64,000 bases of DNA, taken from contig NZ_CP174509.1 of assembly GCF_045920555.1 (NCBI RefSeq), forward strand, positions 3,596,001-3,660,000, given 5' to 3'. The notes below the pieces were generated by a model that saw only the letters and a program-made list of their open reading frames with translations, searched no databases and was not told where the DNA came from. This document shows, in pieces, positions 27,369 to 35,921 of this stretch. Source of the DNA: Pseudalkalibacillus sp045920555. GTDB lineage: Bacteria; Bacillota; Bacilli; Bacillales; Fictibacillaceae. Position 1 is the stretch's first letter; each line of letters starts with the position of its first letter. The translations under genes and the position numbers were made by a program.

Positions 27369-27881
27369 CTAAATCAGCAATATGACAATCAATAATCCCA
27401 CTAAAACCCCAAGACTCTTAACCATATTTTCATAGCGACGCTGTATGTCTTCTGCTTCTTTTTCTTCCCGCTCAAGGTGAACAATCGTAAGACGGATCTG
27501 CTTCTGTTGATGATCGCGGTCATGTCGGCCTAGTGTGGCTCCAAACTGCTTCAAAATTTCGATTTCGCCTTTTTGGAAGGCTGTATGCTTTTTTATGATT
27601 TCAAGACTTTCCTCCCATGCTTCTTGCACAGTACATCGACCCGTATACAAACGACCGGCTACTTCTTCAAAGAAAAGGGAGAGCGGTGCTTTCATTTGTT
27701 TGGAAAGATTGATACTTGCTTCATATATGGGGGTTAGTCCATAAACGATTTCAGCTTCAAGTGATTGGAGAGCAACCTTCAATTGTCTTAACTGTTTCGG
27801 CCGCTCTTGGAGACGCTTAGCCCATTCGAATCCTGCCCAAGTGGTTGCCAGAATGATGCAGACAGCTCCAATCACATTCAT
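27369..27881 (-). CDS. spoIIIAB: Stage III sporulation protein AB
   Basis: 170-aa membrane protein resembling type II secretion GspF: hydrophobic N-terminus (about 3-17), a helical cytoplasmic middle (QRPKQLRQLKVALQSLEAEI) and a C-terminal helix (about 152-170). ATG overlaps the spoIIIAA stop (ATGA), showing coupling. Confidence 0.95.
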   Translation of the reverse strand: MNVIGAVCIILATTWAGFEWAKRLQERPKQLRQLKVALQSLEAEIVYGLTPIYEASINLSKQMKAPLSLFFEEVAGRLYTGRCTVQEAWEESLEIIKKHTAFQKGEIEILKQFGATLGRHDRDHQQKQIRLTIVHLEREEKEAEDIQRRYENMVKSLGVLVGLLIVILLI

Positions 27882-28825
27882 GTAGCGGCTCGTTCCTTTT
27901 CGAAGTTGATCACCTTGAATTCGCGATCTAAGATTCGCTTGATTCGACTCGGACTACTATTTTGAGACATTTCCACAAAGCGATCGAACAATTGAATGTC
28001 TAACAGCCTTTTGATGGTAGGTCGTTTCAAGACATTTTCGATGCTGTAACCATGGGCTGTCATGATCATTTGCACCCCCGCATTCATAGCTTCTAAAATA
28101 GCTTCAGAATCTTCTTGCCTGCCGATCTCGTCAACGATGATGACTTCAGGGCTGAGGCTTCTGATCATCATCATGACCCCTTCTGCTTTCGGACACGAAT
28201 CAAGCACATCGATTCTCGATCCAAGATTATGTTGCGGAATACCCTTGATGCAACCGGCTATTTCAGAACGCTCATCCACGATCCCTACCTTTGATGTTGG
28301 TATGTTTCGTTCTGGCATACCTGAGCTTGCGACTCTGGCCAAGTCCCTTAAAAGAGTTGTTTTACCAGACTGCGGAGGGCCGATGATCAAGGTATTCATC
28401 CACCTTCTTCTGAAAAGAATTGGTGCAACCGGCTCTGCAATCCCAACTTTTTGTCGAGCAACCCGGATATTGAAAGAACTGACGTCTTTTATCGCTTTGA
28501 CTTGTCCGTTTTCAGTAATGACTTTTCCAGCAAGCCCGACCCGATGTCCGCCTTTTATCGTGATATAACCTCTTTTCAGTTCTTCTTCAAAGGCATATAA
28601 TGAAAATTGGCTCAACTTGTTCATAAGTTGGATTCCATCTTGAAATGTAACGATATACGGATCCCCTAGACTTGTTTTCGGATACTTCGGCTTCCCCCCA
28701 CAAATAATCTCGAGCGGGCGATTGACTCGAACTCTCACTTCCTCGACTAACGCCCCTGGATTTTTGATAGGAGAACATATGAGATCCCTTAATGAATCTG
28801 GTAGCATCTCAAGAATTTCTTCCAT
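27878..28825 (-). CDS. spoIIIAA: Stage III sporulation protein AA, secretion-type ATPase
   Basis: Mother-cell ATPase (315 aa) thought to power the SpoIIIA complex, related to type II/IV secretion ATPases. Walker A GPPQSGKTTLLRDLA and Walker B VIIVDEIGRQED are present, as is the preceding GGHRVGLAGKV segment. First gene of the operon; the 84-bp gap to yqhV should hold the sigma-E promoter, which I could not assign with confidence. Confidence 0.96.
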   Translation of the reverse strand: MEEILEMLPDSLRDLICSPIKNPGALVEEVRVRVNRPLEIICGGKPKYPKTSLGDPYIVTFQDGIQLMNKLSQFSLYAFEEELKRGYITIKGGHRVGLAGKVITENGQVKAIKDVSSFNIRVARQKVGIAEPVAPILFRRRWMNTLIIGPPQSGKTTLLRDLARVASSGMPERNIPTSKVGIVDERSEIAGCIKGIPQHNLGSRIDVLDSCPKAEGVMMMIRSLSPEVIIVDEIGRQEDSEAILEAMNAGVQMIMTAHGYSIENVLKRPTIKRLLDIQLFDRFVEMSQNSSPSRIKRILDREFKVINFEKERAAT

Positions 28826-28909
28826 GGTACATCCCCATTTCTTTTTATGGGCTTGTTCTCAATGTATGGTTGAACAAGCTCTTTTATGACACTGTCGAAG
28901 TGAGAACAC

Positions 28910-29191
28910 TCATTTCAAAACTCCTACCAAAATCAAGAACACACCGATCCCGATCAGAGCTAATTTACTGAAAGAGAGATCCCCAGCGATCCCCATCAGG
29001 CCAAGCGCCATCGTGAAGATGAATATCACTGGCCCTACAAAGGCCAAAGAAGCATTGATCAGAACCGCCTTCTGAATTGAATTAAAATGGATCATCAGGA
29101 AAACAGCCGTAAGTTCAAAGGTGGCAGACAAAAGTCTCAATCCCGCCATATTGAGCACAGTAGGGTCAAAATGATCAAAGAGATGCTTCAT
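28910..29191 (-). CDS. yqhV: YqhV small membrane protein (DUF2619)
   Basis: 93-aa protein with three hydrophobic segments, matching YqhV in length (NMAGLRLLSATFELTAVFLM and the ending LVGVLK) and in position between efp and spoIIIAA. Function unknown. Start ATG 29191 has GTGGAGGA upstream; a longer in-frame reading from 29215 lacks a site. An array of 20-bp direct repeats lies 100-210 bp upstream. Confidence 0.88.
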   Translation of the reverse strand: MKHLFDHFDPTVLNMAGLRLLSATFELTAVFLMIHFNSIQKAVLINASLAFVGPVIFIFTMALGLMGIAGDLSFSKLALIGIGVFLILVGVLK

Positions 29192-29288
29192 AACTTCCTC
29201 CACTTTTTTGTACAACCTATGTTGGAAAAAGAAGAAGTAGACTAGTGAACTGGACCTTTTTAGGTGGGGAAAATATAAGTTGAGAGCG

Positions 29289-29400
29289 TATTAAAGATAA
29301 TTTTCCTGTTTTAAAGATATTTTTTATTTTTAAAGTTTTTGAGGTGTTTTTTTAAGATGATTTGAAATTTTTTAAGATAGCGCAACAAATTTTAAAGATC
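29289..29400. repeat. Six direct repeats with 20-bp period (TTAAAGAT units)
   Basis: Cores TTAAAGAT, TTAAAGAT, TTAAAGTT, TTAAGAT, TTAAGAT and TTAAAGAT begin at 29291, 29311, 29330, 29352, 29372 and 29392: one unit every 19-22 bp, averaging 20, about two helical turns. The spacers are T-rich but differ in sequence, so this is not a simple tandem duplication. The array lies between the yqhV start and the efp terminator. Confidence 0.8.
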
Positions 29401-29401
29401 C

Positions 29402-29448
29402 ATAAAAAAAGACCGGCCCGAACCAAATTTGGTTCGGGCCAGTCCTTA
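29402..29448 (-). terminator. Terminator of the aroQ-pepQ-efp operon
   Basis: Perfect GGCCCGAACC/GGTTCGGGCC stem around AAATTT, followed by T7 on the minus strand. Confidence 0.93.
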
Positions 29449-29475
29449 TTTTCAATACTTTTTAACTATTTAACT

Positions 29476-30033
29476 TTACGCTCTGGATACATATTCTCCA
29501 GAACGCGTGTCAATGATCAGAACGTCTCCTTCGTTGATGAAGAAAGGTACTTGAACCGTAAGACCCGTTTGAAGAGTAGCCGGTTTCGTACCGCCAGATG
29601 CTGTATCTCCTTTAATACCAGGTTCAGTGTCCGTCACTTCAAGTTCTACTGTATTTGGCAGTTCTACACCGATTGTCTCTCCTTGATACATTTGTACTTG
29701 TACAGTCATATTTTCAAGAAGGTACTTTAGCTCTTCTTCAATTTGAGCCGTTTGAAGTTCAAGCTGATCGTACGTTTCGTTATCCATGAACGTATGCACA
29801 TCACCCGAGGAATAAAGGTATTGCATACGGCGGTTGTCGATGTGTGCCTTCGCTACTTTTTCTCCACCACGGAAAGTTTTCTCCTGGATTGCTCCAGTAC
29901 GCAGGTTACGAAGCTTTGAACGTACGAAAGCAGCACCTTTACCTGGTTTCACGTGCTGGAAGTCGAGTACTGTCCAGATTCCGCCGTCTACCTCTATTGT
30001 TAATCCTGTTTTAAAATCGTTGACTGAAATCAT
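29476..30033 (-). CDS. efp: Elongation factor P
   Basis: 185-aa three-domain tRNA-mimicking factor that relieves ribosome stalling at polyproline. N-terminal KOW-like domain with the modification loop around HVKPGKGAAFVRSKLRNLRT (Lys in PGKGAAF) and a C-terminal OB domain containing DTASGGTKPATLQTG. ATG with GGAGGAAA upstream; 18 nt after pepQ. Confidence 0.98.
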   Translation of the reverse strand: MISVNDFKTGLTIEVDGGIWTVLDFQHVKPGKGAAFVRSKLRNLRTGAIQEKTFRGGEKVAKAHIDNRRMQYLYSSGDVHTFMDNETYDQLELQTAQIEEELKYLLENMTVQVQMYQGETIGVELPNTVELEVTDTEPGIKGDTASGGTKPATLQTGLTVQVPFFINEGDVLIIDTRSGEYVSRA

Positions 30034-30051
30034 ATTGTTTCCTCCTGTTTT

Positions 30052-31119
30052 TTACTCACCAATGATGAATAACTCTTTTGATGAGGTTGATAATTTTTCA
30101 CAGCCCGTTTCCGTTATGACAACATCGTCCTCAATTCGGACACCGCCCAGCCCAGACACATAGATTCCTGGTTCAACCGTTACCACCATGCCAGGCTTCA
30201 AAACTGTATCAACTTTAAAGGAAAGTCCTGGTCCTTCATGGACATCCAAACCGATTCCATGTCCAGTCGAATGACCAAAGTTTTCACCATACCCTCTTTC
30301 CTTGATATAATCTCTTGTCAATGCATCCGCTTCTTTACCAGTCATTCCCGGTTTCAATCCTTCTAATCCTTTCAACTGCGCATCCAAAACGATTTGATGG
30401 ATCTCTTTCATTTTTCCACTCGGTTCACCGACCGCAATTGTCCGAGTAATATCTGAGCAGTACCCTTTATAAAGCGCTCCGAAATCCAATGTAACCATGT
30501 CTCCCTTTTCAATCACCTTTTCAGTTGCGACACCGTGCGGCAGGGATGAACGTACTCCAGATGCTACAATGATATCAAATGAAGATGAGGTTGCACCATT
30601 TTTCCTCATGAAAAATTCAAGTTCATTTGAAACATCAATCTCTCTCATACCTGGTTTGATAAACGCCAAGATATGTTCAAATGTTTTGTCGGCAAGTTCT
30701 GCCGCTTCTTTTAAAATATGCAATTCCTTTTCATCTTTTATTAAACGGAGCTTTTCAACTATACCTGAAACAGGTACGAGGTCACTATCAACCTTATCAC
30801 TATAAGACTGATGGATCGCATATGTAAGGTAGTCTTGCTCGAATCCCAGCTTTGAGATTCCCATTTTCTTCGCCTGTATGGCAACTTCATCCGGAATCAT
30901 TGCCGTATGTTTGACGATTTCGTACCCCTTCGCTTGCTCGTTTGCTTGATCGATGTAACGGAAGTCCGTGATCAACTTCGCCTCTCGATCCGAAATGAGC
31001 ACAACTCCCGAAGAACCTGTAAATTGGGTGATGTACCGACGATTGCTGGCACTTGTGATCAACATTCCGTCAATTCCATGTTCACCGAACAATGCTCTTA
31101 AACGTTCAATTCGATTCAA
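30052..31119 (-). CDS. pepQ: Xaa-Pro peptidase (M24B), YqhT
   Basis: Metallo-aminopeptidase/prolidase family protein of 355 aa. N-terminal creatinase-like domain, then the pita-bread catalytic domain with metal ligands in VTLDFGALYKGYCSDITRT, HSTGHGIGLDVHE, VTVEPGIY and VRIEDDVVI. Start is TTG at 31119, overlapping the aroQ stop (TTGA) with GGGGGAA upstream. The adjacent EF-P suggests a shared proline-peptide theme. Confidence 0.95.
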   Translation of the reverse strand: MNRIERLRALFGEHGIDGMLITSASNRRYITQFTGSSGVVLISDREAKLITDFRYIDQANEQAKGYEIVKHTAMIPDEVAIQAKKMGISKLGFEQDYLTYAIHQSYSDKVDSDLVPVSGIVEKLRLIKDEKELHILKEAAELADKTFEHILAFIKPGMREIDVSNELEFFMRKNGATSSSFDIIVASGVRSSLPHGVATEKVIEKGDMVTLDFGALYKGYCSDITRTIAVGEPSGKMKEIHQIVLDAQLKGLEGLKPGMTGKEADALTRDYIKERGYGENFGHSTGHGIGLDVHEGPGLSFKVDTVLKPGMVVTVEPGIYVSGLGGVRIEDDVVITETGCEKLSTSSKELFIIGE

Positions 31120-31559
31120 TTTTCTTCCCCCTTTAAATAGTGTAAAAGCCCTTTTAGAGCAAGTTCATATCCAATATTTCCGAAACCGGAGATCTGCCCG
31201 ATTGTAACTTCAGAAATGACAGACGTATGTCTGAATGATTCACGTGCATATATATTGGATAAATGAACTTCTATTGCAGGTATGTCAACACCTGCAAGTG
31301 CATCTCTGATTGCATAGCTATAATGTGTATATGCTCCCGCGTTGAGAATCAACCCGCTGTAACCTTCGGCAGCTTCATGAATCCAATCAATTAGTTCACC
31401 TTCATGATTGGATTGGCGGGCATCAATTTCACATCCGCTTTCCCTTGCAATCGATTCAAGAGAGTTCATGATCTGTTCCAATGTTTTATGTCCGTAAATA
31501 TGAGGTTCTCGTTTACCTAGACGATTTAGGTTTGGACCGTTCAACACCATCAATTTCAT
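31116..31559 (-). CDS. aroQ: 3-dehydroquinate dehydratase, type II
   Basis: Third step of the shikimate pathway. 147 aa with the type II signature LNGPNLNRLGKREPHIYG, catalytic Tyr in that loop, LILNAGAYTHYSYAIRDAL, and EVHLSNIYARESFRHTS with the catalytic His. First gene of aroQ-pepQ-efp (yqhS-yqhT-efp in B. subtilis). Confidence 0.97.
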   Translation of the reverse strand: MKLMVLNGPNLNRLGKREPHIYGHKTLEQIMNSLESIARESGCEIDARQSNHEGELIDWIHEAAEGYSGLILNAGAYTHYSYAIRDALAGVDIPAIEVHLSNIYARESFRHTSVISEVTIGQISGFGNIGYELALKGLLHYLKGEEN

Positions 31560-31636
31560 TATGTAATTCCCCTTTTTTGCACAATTAGGAGTCCTGTCAC
31601 TGGTTATAGATATTTACGTAAAGCTTATTATTCGTG

Positions 31637-31855
31637 AATTTTTCCGAAATTCACTCCCTTTCCGTGGACGATCCGCAAGCCTCCTCGCTCGCTTGCACAG
31701 GAAGTTCTGACTTCGACGTTCACCATAGGACGTGGTGGTATTTAGTCGAATTTCATTATTATACTCGAAGATCCTTCGATCGCTGCGGGGTCTCGCCTGG
31801 TTGCTTATCCCGCAGGAGTGTCGCGAAATTCATTCAAATTTTCTCTAAAGCTTTA
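31637..31855. repeat. Bacillaceae intergenic repeat, copy C
   Basis: The aroQ-yqhR gap of 355 bp is mostly this element: it begins CGAAATTCACTCCCTTTCC, contains GCCTCCTCG and GCGGGGTCTCGC, and ends TCCCGCAGGAGTGTCGC then TTTTCTCTAAAG. It shares both ends and orientation with copy A (604-886) and one end with the inverted copy B near 7200. No coding potential. Confidence 0.75.
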
Positions 31856-31914
31856 CGAAAAAAAACAGAATGTTCCATGGAACATTCTATCATAGGTCTT
31901 TGTTTTTGAATAGC

Positions 31915-32445
31915 TCAATGCCCCTCTTGCCGCGCTTTGGTCAACTCATCATACTCGAAGGAAATCGAGAAACCGATAAACAATCCGTATAACACATATA
32001 AGCTTAAAGTGGTAGTCAATGTATTCTTCCCTAATTCCTGAATCGGCTCTAAAGTTGGAAAAATCGGTCTTAATAAGTAAAAGACGATCCCCCAGAGTAC
32101 GATTCCATAAATTACTCCTGTTATCATATGCTTGAACTTTGCAAGCAGGATTTTATAGGCCATTGCCACTAACATCGACAATAAAGCGATAACGAAAATC
32201 CCGATCCAATTTCCTAACGCTTTATCTTTCCAATCTGCAACCACCCATGGGGATAAAACTAGAGCAGGCTTTATTTTCGTGAAGTTCAACAGATACAATA
32301 GGTAACCAATCAGACTCCAAAACAAACCACCTGCAAAACCGATTGTCAAAACCCTACCGGTAAAGGAAACCTGTTTCTCCTTTTGATTCTGTTCTAAAGG
32401 TTCTCTGTGATCATTTTGTTCTTGACCATTACGTTCAGATTCCAT
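31915..32445 (-). CDS. yqhR: YqhR-like membrane protein
   Basis: 176-aa protein with a hydrophilic, Gln/Glu-rich first 25 residues and four predicted transmembrane helices (about 30-50, 75-95, 108-127, 148-163). Identified by family pattern and by its place next to yqhQ and aroQ (yqhS). Function unknown. ATG with TTTGGAGGTG upstream; transcribed divergently from yqhQ. Confidence 0.85.
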   Translation of the reverse strand: MESERNGQEQNDHREPLEQNQKEKQVSFTGRVLTIGFAGGLFWSLIGYLLYLLNFTKIKPALVLSPWVVADWKDKALGNWIGIFVIALLSMLVAMAYKILLAKFKHMITGVIYGIVLWGIVFYLLRPIFPTLEPIQELGKNTLTTTLSLYVLYGLFIGFSISFEYDELTKARQEGH

Positions 32446-32746
32446 TCTTACACCTCCAAAGTTATCCTTCAGCTATCACATATTGAAAATCAATTGAAAA
32501 AATCCAGTTTAAATGTGTTAAATAGATGGAAAAAGGGAAAATATAAACTGAAAAACAAAGCCCTTCATACTTCTATAAAAGTTTTTTCAGCGGGCTCTCA
32601 CTGATAATATGTTCCATTTATCAGGAAGTTATTAGCTTGAAGGAATTTGAAAATTGAATAACAAGGAGTCCACACATATAGCGGTTTCGCAGACTATCAT
32701 GTAGAATAGAGTTAGAATGGTAATGCATAGATAGGTTGGTGGATGT
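32446..32746. other. yqhR-yqhQ divergent promoter region
   Basis: 301 bp, AT-rich. TAGAAT at about 32703-32708 could be a -10 for yqhQ. AAAGCCC and GGGCT arms around 32558-32597 suggest a loose stem. Nothing else recognisable. Confidence 0.35.
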
Positions 32747-33706
32747 ATGTCTAAACAAAAAACTCCAGCATATGGCGGCCAGGCAGTAATGGAAGGTGTC
32801 ATGTTCGCTGGAAAATACACATACGTAACAGCAATTCGGAGGAAAGACGACTCAATCGAGTACTTCGAAGTTAAAAAAAAGCATCGCCCCGTTCTTAACT
32901 CTCTAAAAAAAATACCATTGATCAGAGGGTTTGTGGCGATCATAGAAGCTAGTGCGAACGGTGTGAAGCATTTGAATTTTTCCACAGATAGATACGATGT
33001 GGCACCAGAAGATGATGAGCAAGTTCTGGCAGAAAATAAACCGTCCAAATTGACTTTGATTCTTGGAACCGCATTAATTGGTGTCCTCTCATTCCTTTTC
33101 GGTAAATTTTTGTTCACTTTGCTCCCGGCCATTGCCGCTGAAGCATTTCGACCGATCCCTATATTTTCAGGACATGTTGGACAGAATATCATTGAAGGTT
33201 TCCTTAAATTAATCTTATTGCTTTCATATTTATACTTTATATCGATGACACCATTGATTAAAAGAGTTTTCCAATATCATGGTGCTGAACATAAAGTCAT
33301 AAACGCCTATGAAAACAAATTGCCTTTGACAGTCGAAAATGTTCAGGCTCAATCGAGACTACACTATCGCTGTGGCAGCAGTTTCATATTGTTCACCGTA
33401 ATCATCGGGGTCTTCATTTATTTACTTGTACCATCAGAACCCTTATGGCTGAGATTGATTTCTAGAGTGGCACTGATTCCAATCGTTTTAGGAGTTTCTT
33501 ATGAAGTGCTGCAAGGTACAAATAAATTGAGAAACATTCCTGTACTACGTTACCTTGGCTATCCTGGTTTATGGCTCCAGCTATTGACGACAAAGGAACC
33601 GACTGATAAACAGACTGAGGTAGCCATCGCATCATTCAATGAAATGCTTGAAAGAGATGGAAATTACGAAAAAGCAGCCACAGAAAAAACTGCTGAAGTC
33701 GTTTAA
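32747..33706 (+). CDS. yqhQ: YqhQ membrane protein (DUF1385)
   Basis: 319-aa polytopic protein with the DUF1385 signature AYGGQAVMEGVMFAGK at the start and FQYHGAEHKVINAYENK in the middle, plus about five transmembrane segments between residues 100 and 290. Widely conserved in Firmicutes. A metal- or thiol-related role has been suggested by its histidine/cysteine motif (YRCGSSF), but the function is not established. Followed closely by yqhP. Confidence 0.93.
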   Translation: MSKQKTPAYGGQAVMEGVMFAGKYTYVTAIRRKDDSIEYFEVKKKHRPVLNSLKKIPLIRGFVAIIEASANGVKHLNFSTDRYDVAPEDDEQVLAENKPSKLTLILGTALIGVLSFLFGKFLFTLLPAIAAEAFRPIPIFSGHVGQNIIEGFLKLILLLSYLYFISMTPLIKRVFQYHGAEHKVINAYENKLPLTVENVQAQSRLHYRCGSSFILFTVIIGVFIYLLVPSEPLWLRLISRVALIPIVLGVSYEVLQGTNKLRNIPVLRYLGYPGLWLQLLTTKEPTDKQTEVAIASFNEMLERDGNYEKAATEKTAEVV

Positions 33707-33725
33707 TTTTTTAAGGAGGTGAGTC

Positions 33726-34121
33726 TTGTTGTTTCGAAAGTTCAACGTTTTAATCATGTTGATACTTGGTCTTGCAGCATTTGGCTTTGTGATAACCGTG
33801 ATCACTAATCCGATGTACCTTGTGCGTATGGTTCTGATTGTCGCGGCAGTAGGTGGAATCTTTTACTTCTTGTATAAACGATTCCTCGCAAAGCGGTTTG
33901 GTGGCGGTGGCGGTAAGGATGTAAATAAATACAAGCAAGCGGCTCGCTATTCTGCACAAAAATATCAAAACCAACCAGGGAAAATTATGAAAAAACCACC
34001 AAAGATAAAGCCAAGTACAAAGGCGAAATCCTCCTTATCGAAAATGAAGAAACGTACAAATGATCATAACTTCAAAGTTATCGAAGGTAAAAAAGGGAAG
34101 AAGAAAAATCGAGCATTATAA
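33726..34121 (+). CDS. yqhP: YqhP-like small membrane protein (SA1362 family)
   Basis: 131-aa protein: two N-terminal membrane helices (about 8-28 and 33-52), a glycine-rich hinge FGGGGGKD and a very basic C-terminal tail (many Lys/Arg). Start TTG 33726 with AAGGAGG 6 nt upstream. Cotranscribed with yqhQ and ends 6 nt inside the convergent yqhO. Function unknown. Confidence 0.85.
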   Translation: MLFRKFNVLIMLILGLAAFGFVITVITNPMYLVRMVLIVAAVGGIFYFLYKRFLAKRFGGGGGKDVNKYKQAARYSAQKYQNQPGKIMKKPPKIKPSTKAKSSLSKMKKRTNDHNFKVIEGKKGKKKNRAL

Positions 34122-34138
34122 AATGCTCGATTTTTTTG
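34102..34138. terminator. Bidirectional terminator between yqhP and yqhO
   Basis: AAAATCGAGCAT/ATGCTCGATTTTTTT stem overlapping the stop codons of both convergent genes. Confidence 0.9.
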
Positions 34139-35048
34139 TGGAAAGCTTTGTTTGGGGTCTATAATGACGCCAATTCCTTAAAAATTTCTCGGTGCTTTGG
34201 ATTCCGAAATCGGTCAATTCATCGATCACTTCTGAAGAAAGGTTAAAATTAATCATGGAAATTTGTTTTACGGGGATGAAAACTATATCAGCGATGTGGG
34301 CTTCAGAAATGTGCCTCGCATCGTGCGCATCCATCATCGTATCGAACAACCCATGGAATAAAGAGATCGCATTCTTGACATTATTCGGTCTTTGCTCGAA
34401 CTGTGAAGGCTTCAGCTGAAAACCCAGCGTCGGCCACTTGATCTCCGTTTTCCCATCCTGGAATAACCAGATTGGAAAATTACTTAACACCCCGCCATCT
34501 ACGATGATGTTTTTCTTACCAGTCGCATCGTACAATTTCATCGGATCGAAAAAATAAGGGATGCTCGCACTCATCCTGACAGCTTTAGCAATTTTGAAGC
34601 GTTCCGGTAAAATACCATACCTCTTCAAATCATCCGGCAAAACGATAAGACGCCCATTCGTGATATCAGAAGCAATGATTTTAAGGGAGCCTTCAGGGAG
34701 ATCACCGAAAGTACTTATTCCTTTAGCCGCAAGCACCTCTTCAACCCACTGTTCCAACCGCTTCCCTTTATAAAGGCCTAACTTCCAATACAACATCAGC
34801 CACTTCATGAAAGGAAAAGCCACTGATAGCCTTCTTGGGTCGAGAAATTCTCTTATATCCACCTCATGGAGTAAAGTTTTAATTTCATCTGCTTTATATC
34901 CTGCAGCCACTACTGCCGCAAAAATAGCCCCAGCACTTGTCCCGGCAGTTCTTTTAAAAGTAATCCCTTTCCGCTCTGCTGCTTTCAAGGCTCCAATAAA
35001 TGCGATTGCTCTTACACCACCGCCTGAGAATACGCCATCTACATCCAT
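34116..35048 (-). CDS. yqhO: Patatin-like phospholipase YqhO
   Basis: Patatin/RssA-family acyl hydrolase of 310 aa. Oxyanion loop GGGVRAIAFIGAL, nucleophile elbow GTSAG and the catalytic Asp in DGGVLSNFP are all present. Start at ATG 35048 (MDVDGVFSGGGVRA) with AGGGGTG 5 nt upstream; an upstream in-frame ATG at 35099 lacks homology support. Probable lipid hydrolase; substrate unknown. Confidence 0.92.
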   Translation of the reverse strand: MDVDGVFSGGGVRAIAFIGALKAAERKGITFKRTAGTSAGAIFAAVVAAGYKADEIKTLLHEVDIREFLDPRRLSVAFPFMKWLMLYWKLGLYKGKRLEQWVEEVLAAKGISTFGDLPEGSLKIIASDITNGRLIVLPDDLKRYGILPERFKIAKAVRMSASIPYFFDPMKLYDATGKKNIIVDGGVLSNFPIWLFQDGKTEIKWPTLGFQLKPSQFEQRPNNVKNAISLFHGLFDTMMDAHDARHISEAHIADIVFIPVKQISMINFNLSSEVIDELTDFGIQSTEKFLRNWRHYRPQTKLSTKKSSIL

Positions 35049-35165
35049 CGTTTCACCCCTCTCCATTTTATATATGACTGTATGCAGGAGAGAATTCATA
35101 CAGAAAGCTTAGAAGAATTGATGTTGAAAATTGTTCGCCAATTAAAAAACAATCACAACACAAGG

Positions 35166-35600
35166 CTATGATTGTTCCTGTTCCTCTTCATTTTTACGTT
35201 GAATTTCCCGTAGTCCGTCAATCCGGGACGTATCTTCATCAAAATATTGAACCAGATCCCCGATCCGGTCAATCGCATTCCAGCTCAAGTGATGTTCAAT
35301 TCCTTCAACATCTTCATAAATGTTTTCTTGATCAACCCCAATGACTTTCAGGAAATCTTCCAAAAGTTCATGTCGATATACAAGACGTTTTCCAAGTTTC
35401 TTACCATTCGGTGTGAGTACGAAGCCACGATATTTTTCATAAACGACATATTTGCCTTTATCCAGTTTCTGTACCATTTTCGTAACCGATGATGGGTGAA
35501 CTTCCAGTGCTTCTGCAATATCTGAAACTCTTGCGTATCCTTTTTCATCAATCAACTGGTAAATACGTTCAATATAATCCTCCATACTTGGAGTTGGCAT
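35166..35600 (-). CDS. mntR: Manganese-responsive transcriptional regulator MntR
   Basis: DtxR-family repressor of Mn(II) uptake. 144 aa with winged-helix DNA-binding domain (YARVSDIAEALEVHPSSVTK) and dimerisation domain. Metal ligands expected from B. subtilis MntR are conserved: Asp8 and Glu11 in SMEDYIE, His77 in YRHELL, and the Glu/His set in EGIEHHLSW. ATG 35600 has GGAGGGG 7 nt upstream. A 24-bp palindrome lies in its leader. Confidence 0.97.
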   Translation of the reverse strand: MPTPSMEDYIERIYQLIDEKGYARVSDIAEALEVHPSSVTKMVQKLDKGKYVVYEKYRGFVLTPNGKKLGKRLVYRHELLEDFLKVIGVDQENIYEDVEGIEHHLSWNAIDRIGDLVQYFDEDTSRIDGLREIQRKNEEEQEQS

Positions 35601-35623
35601 GTTCTTCCCCTCCAATACCTGCT

Positions 35624-35647
35624 GATTTTGTAACTGGTTACAAAATC
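35624..35647. promoter_or_regulatory. 24-bp palindrome in the mntR leader
   Basis: GATTTTGTAAC-TG-GTTACAAAATC: two perfect 11-bp arms with a 2-bp centre, 24 bp before the mntR start. It resembles a TetR/MarR-type operator and does not match the known MntR box. The remaining intergenic sequence to 35921 (306 bp in total) shows no gene. Confidence 0.6.
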
Positions 35648-35921
35648 AAAACATACTAAAAGGATACAATAATAACAGGCAAGTGACAAGCGTACTTGGC
35701 GTTTAAGTGAAGTATTCGATTCTCGTCTCAGGAAAGTATCGGTGTATATAACCCTCGATCGTCTCCCTCAATTCTTGAGCCTCATCCTTTTTTTGTGAGG
35801 TCGAGACCGATTGTTTGCACTTATGTATTAATTTGGAATTCAAACAGGAAAAAAATGCAAGAATGTATGAACTGTGGATGCAACAAAATACATAAAAGCG
35901 TTAATATCAGGAGGTAGTGAT

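Noticed and set aside
28062..28568. 168-codon plus-strand ORF opposite spoIIIAA
   Set aside because: Antisense shadow of a conserved ATPase gene without its own ribosome site.
32632..33192. 186-codon minus-strand ORF opposite yqhQ
   Set aside because: Fully antisense to a conserved membrane protein gene; its composition is that of a shadow frame.
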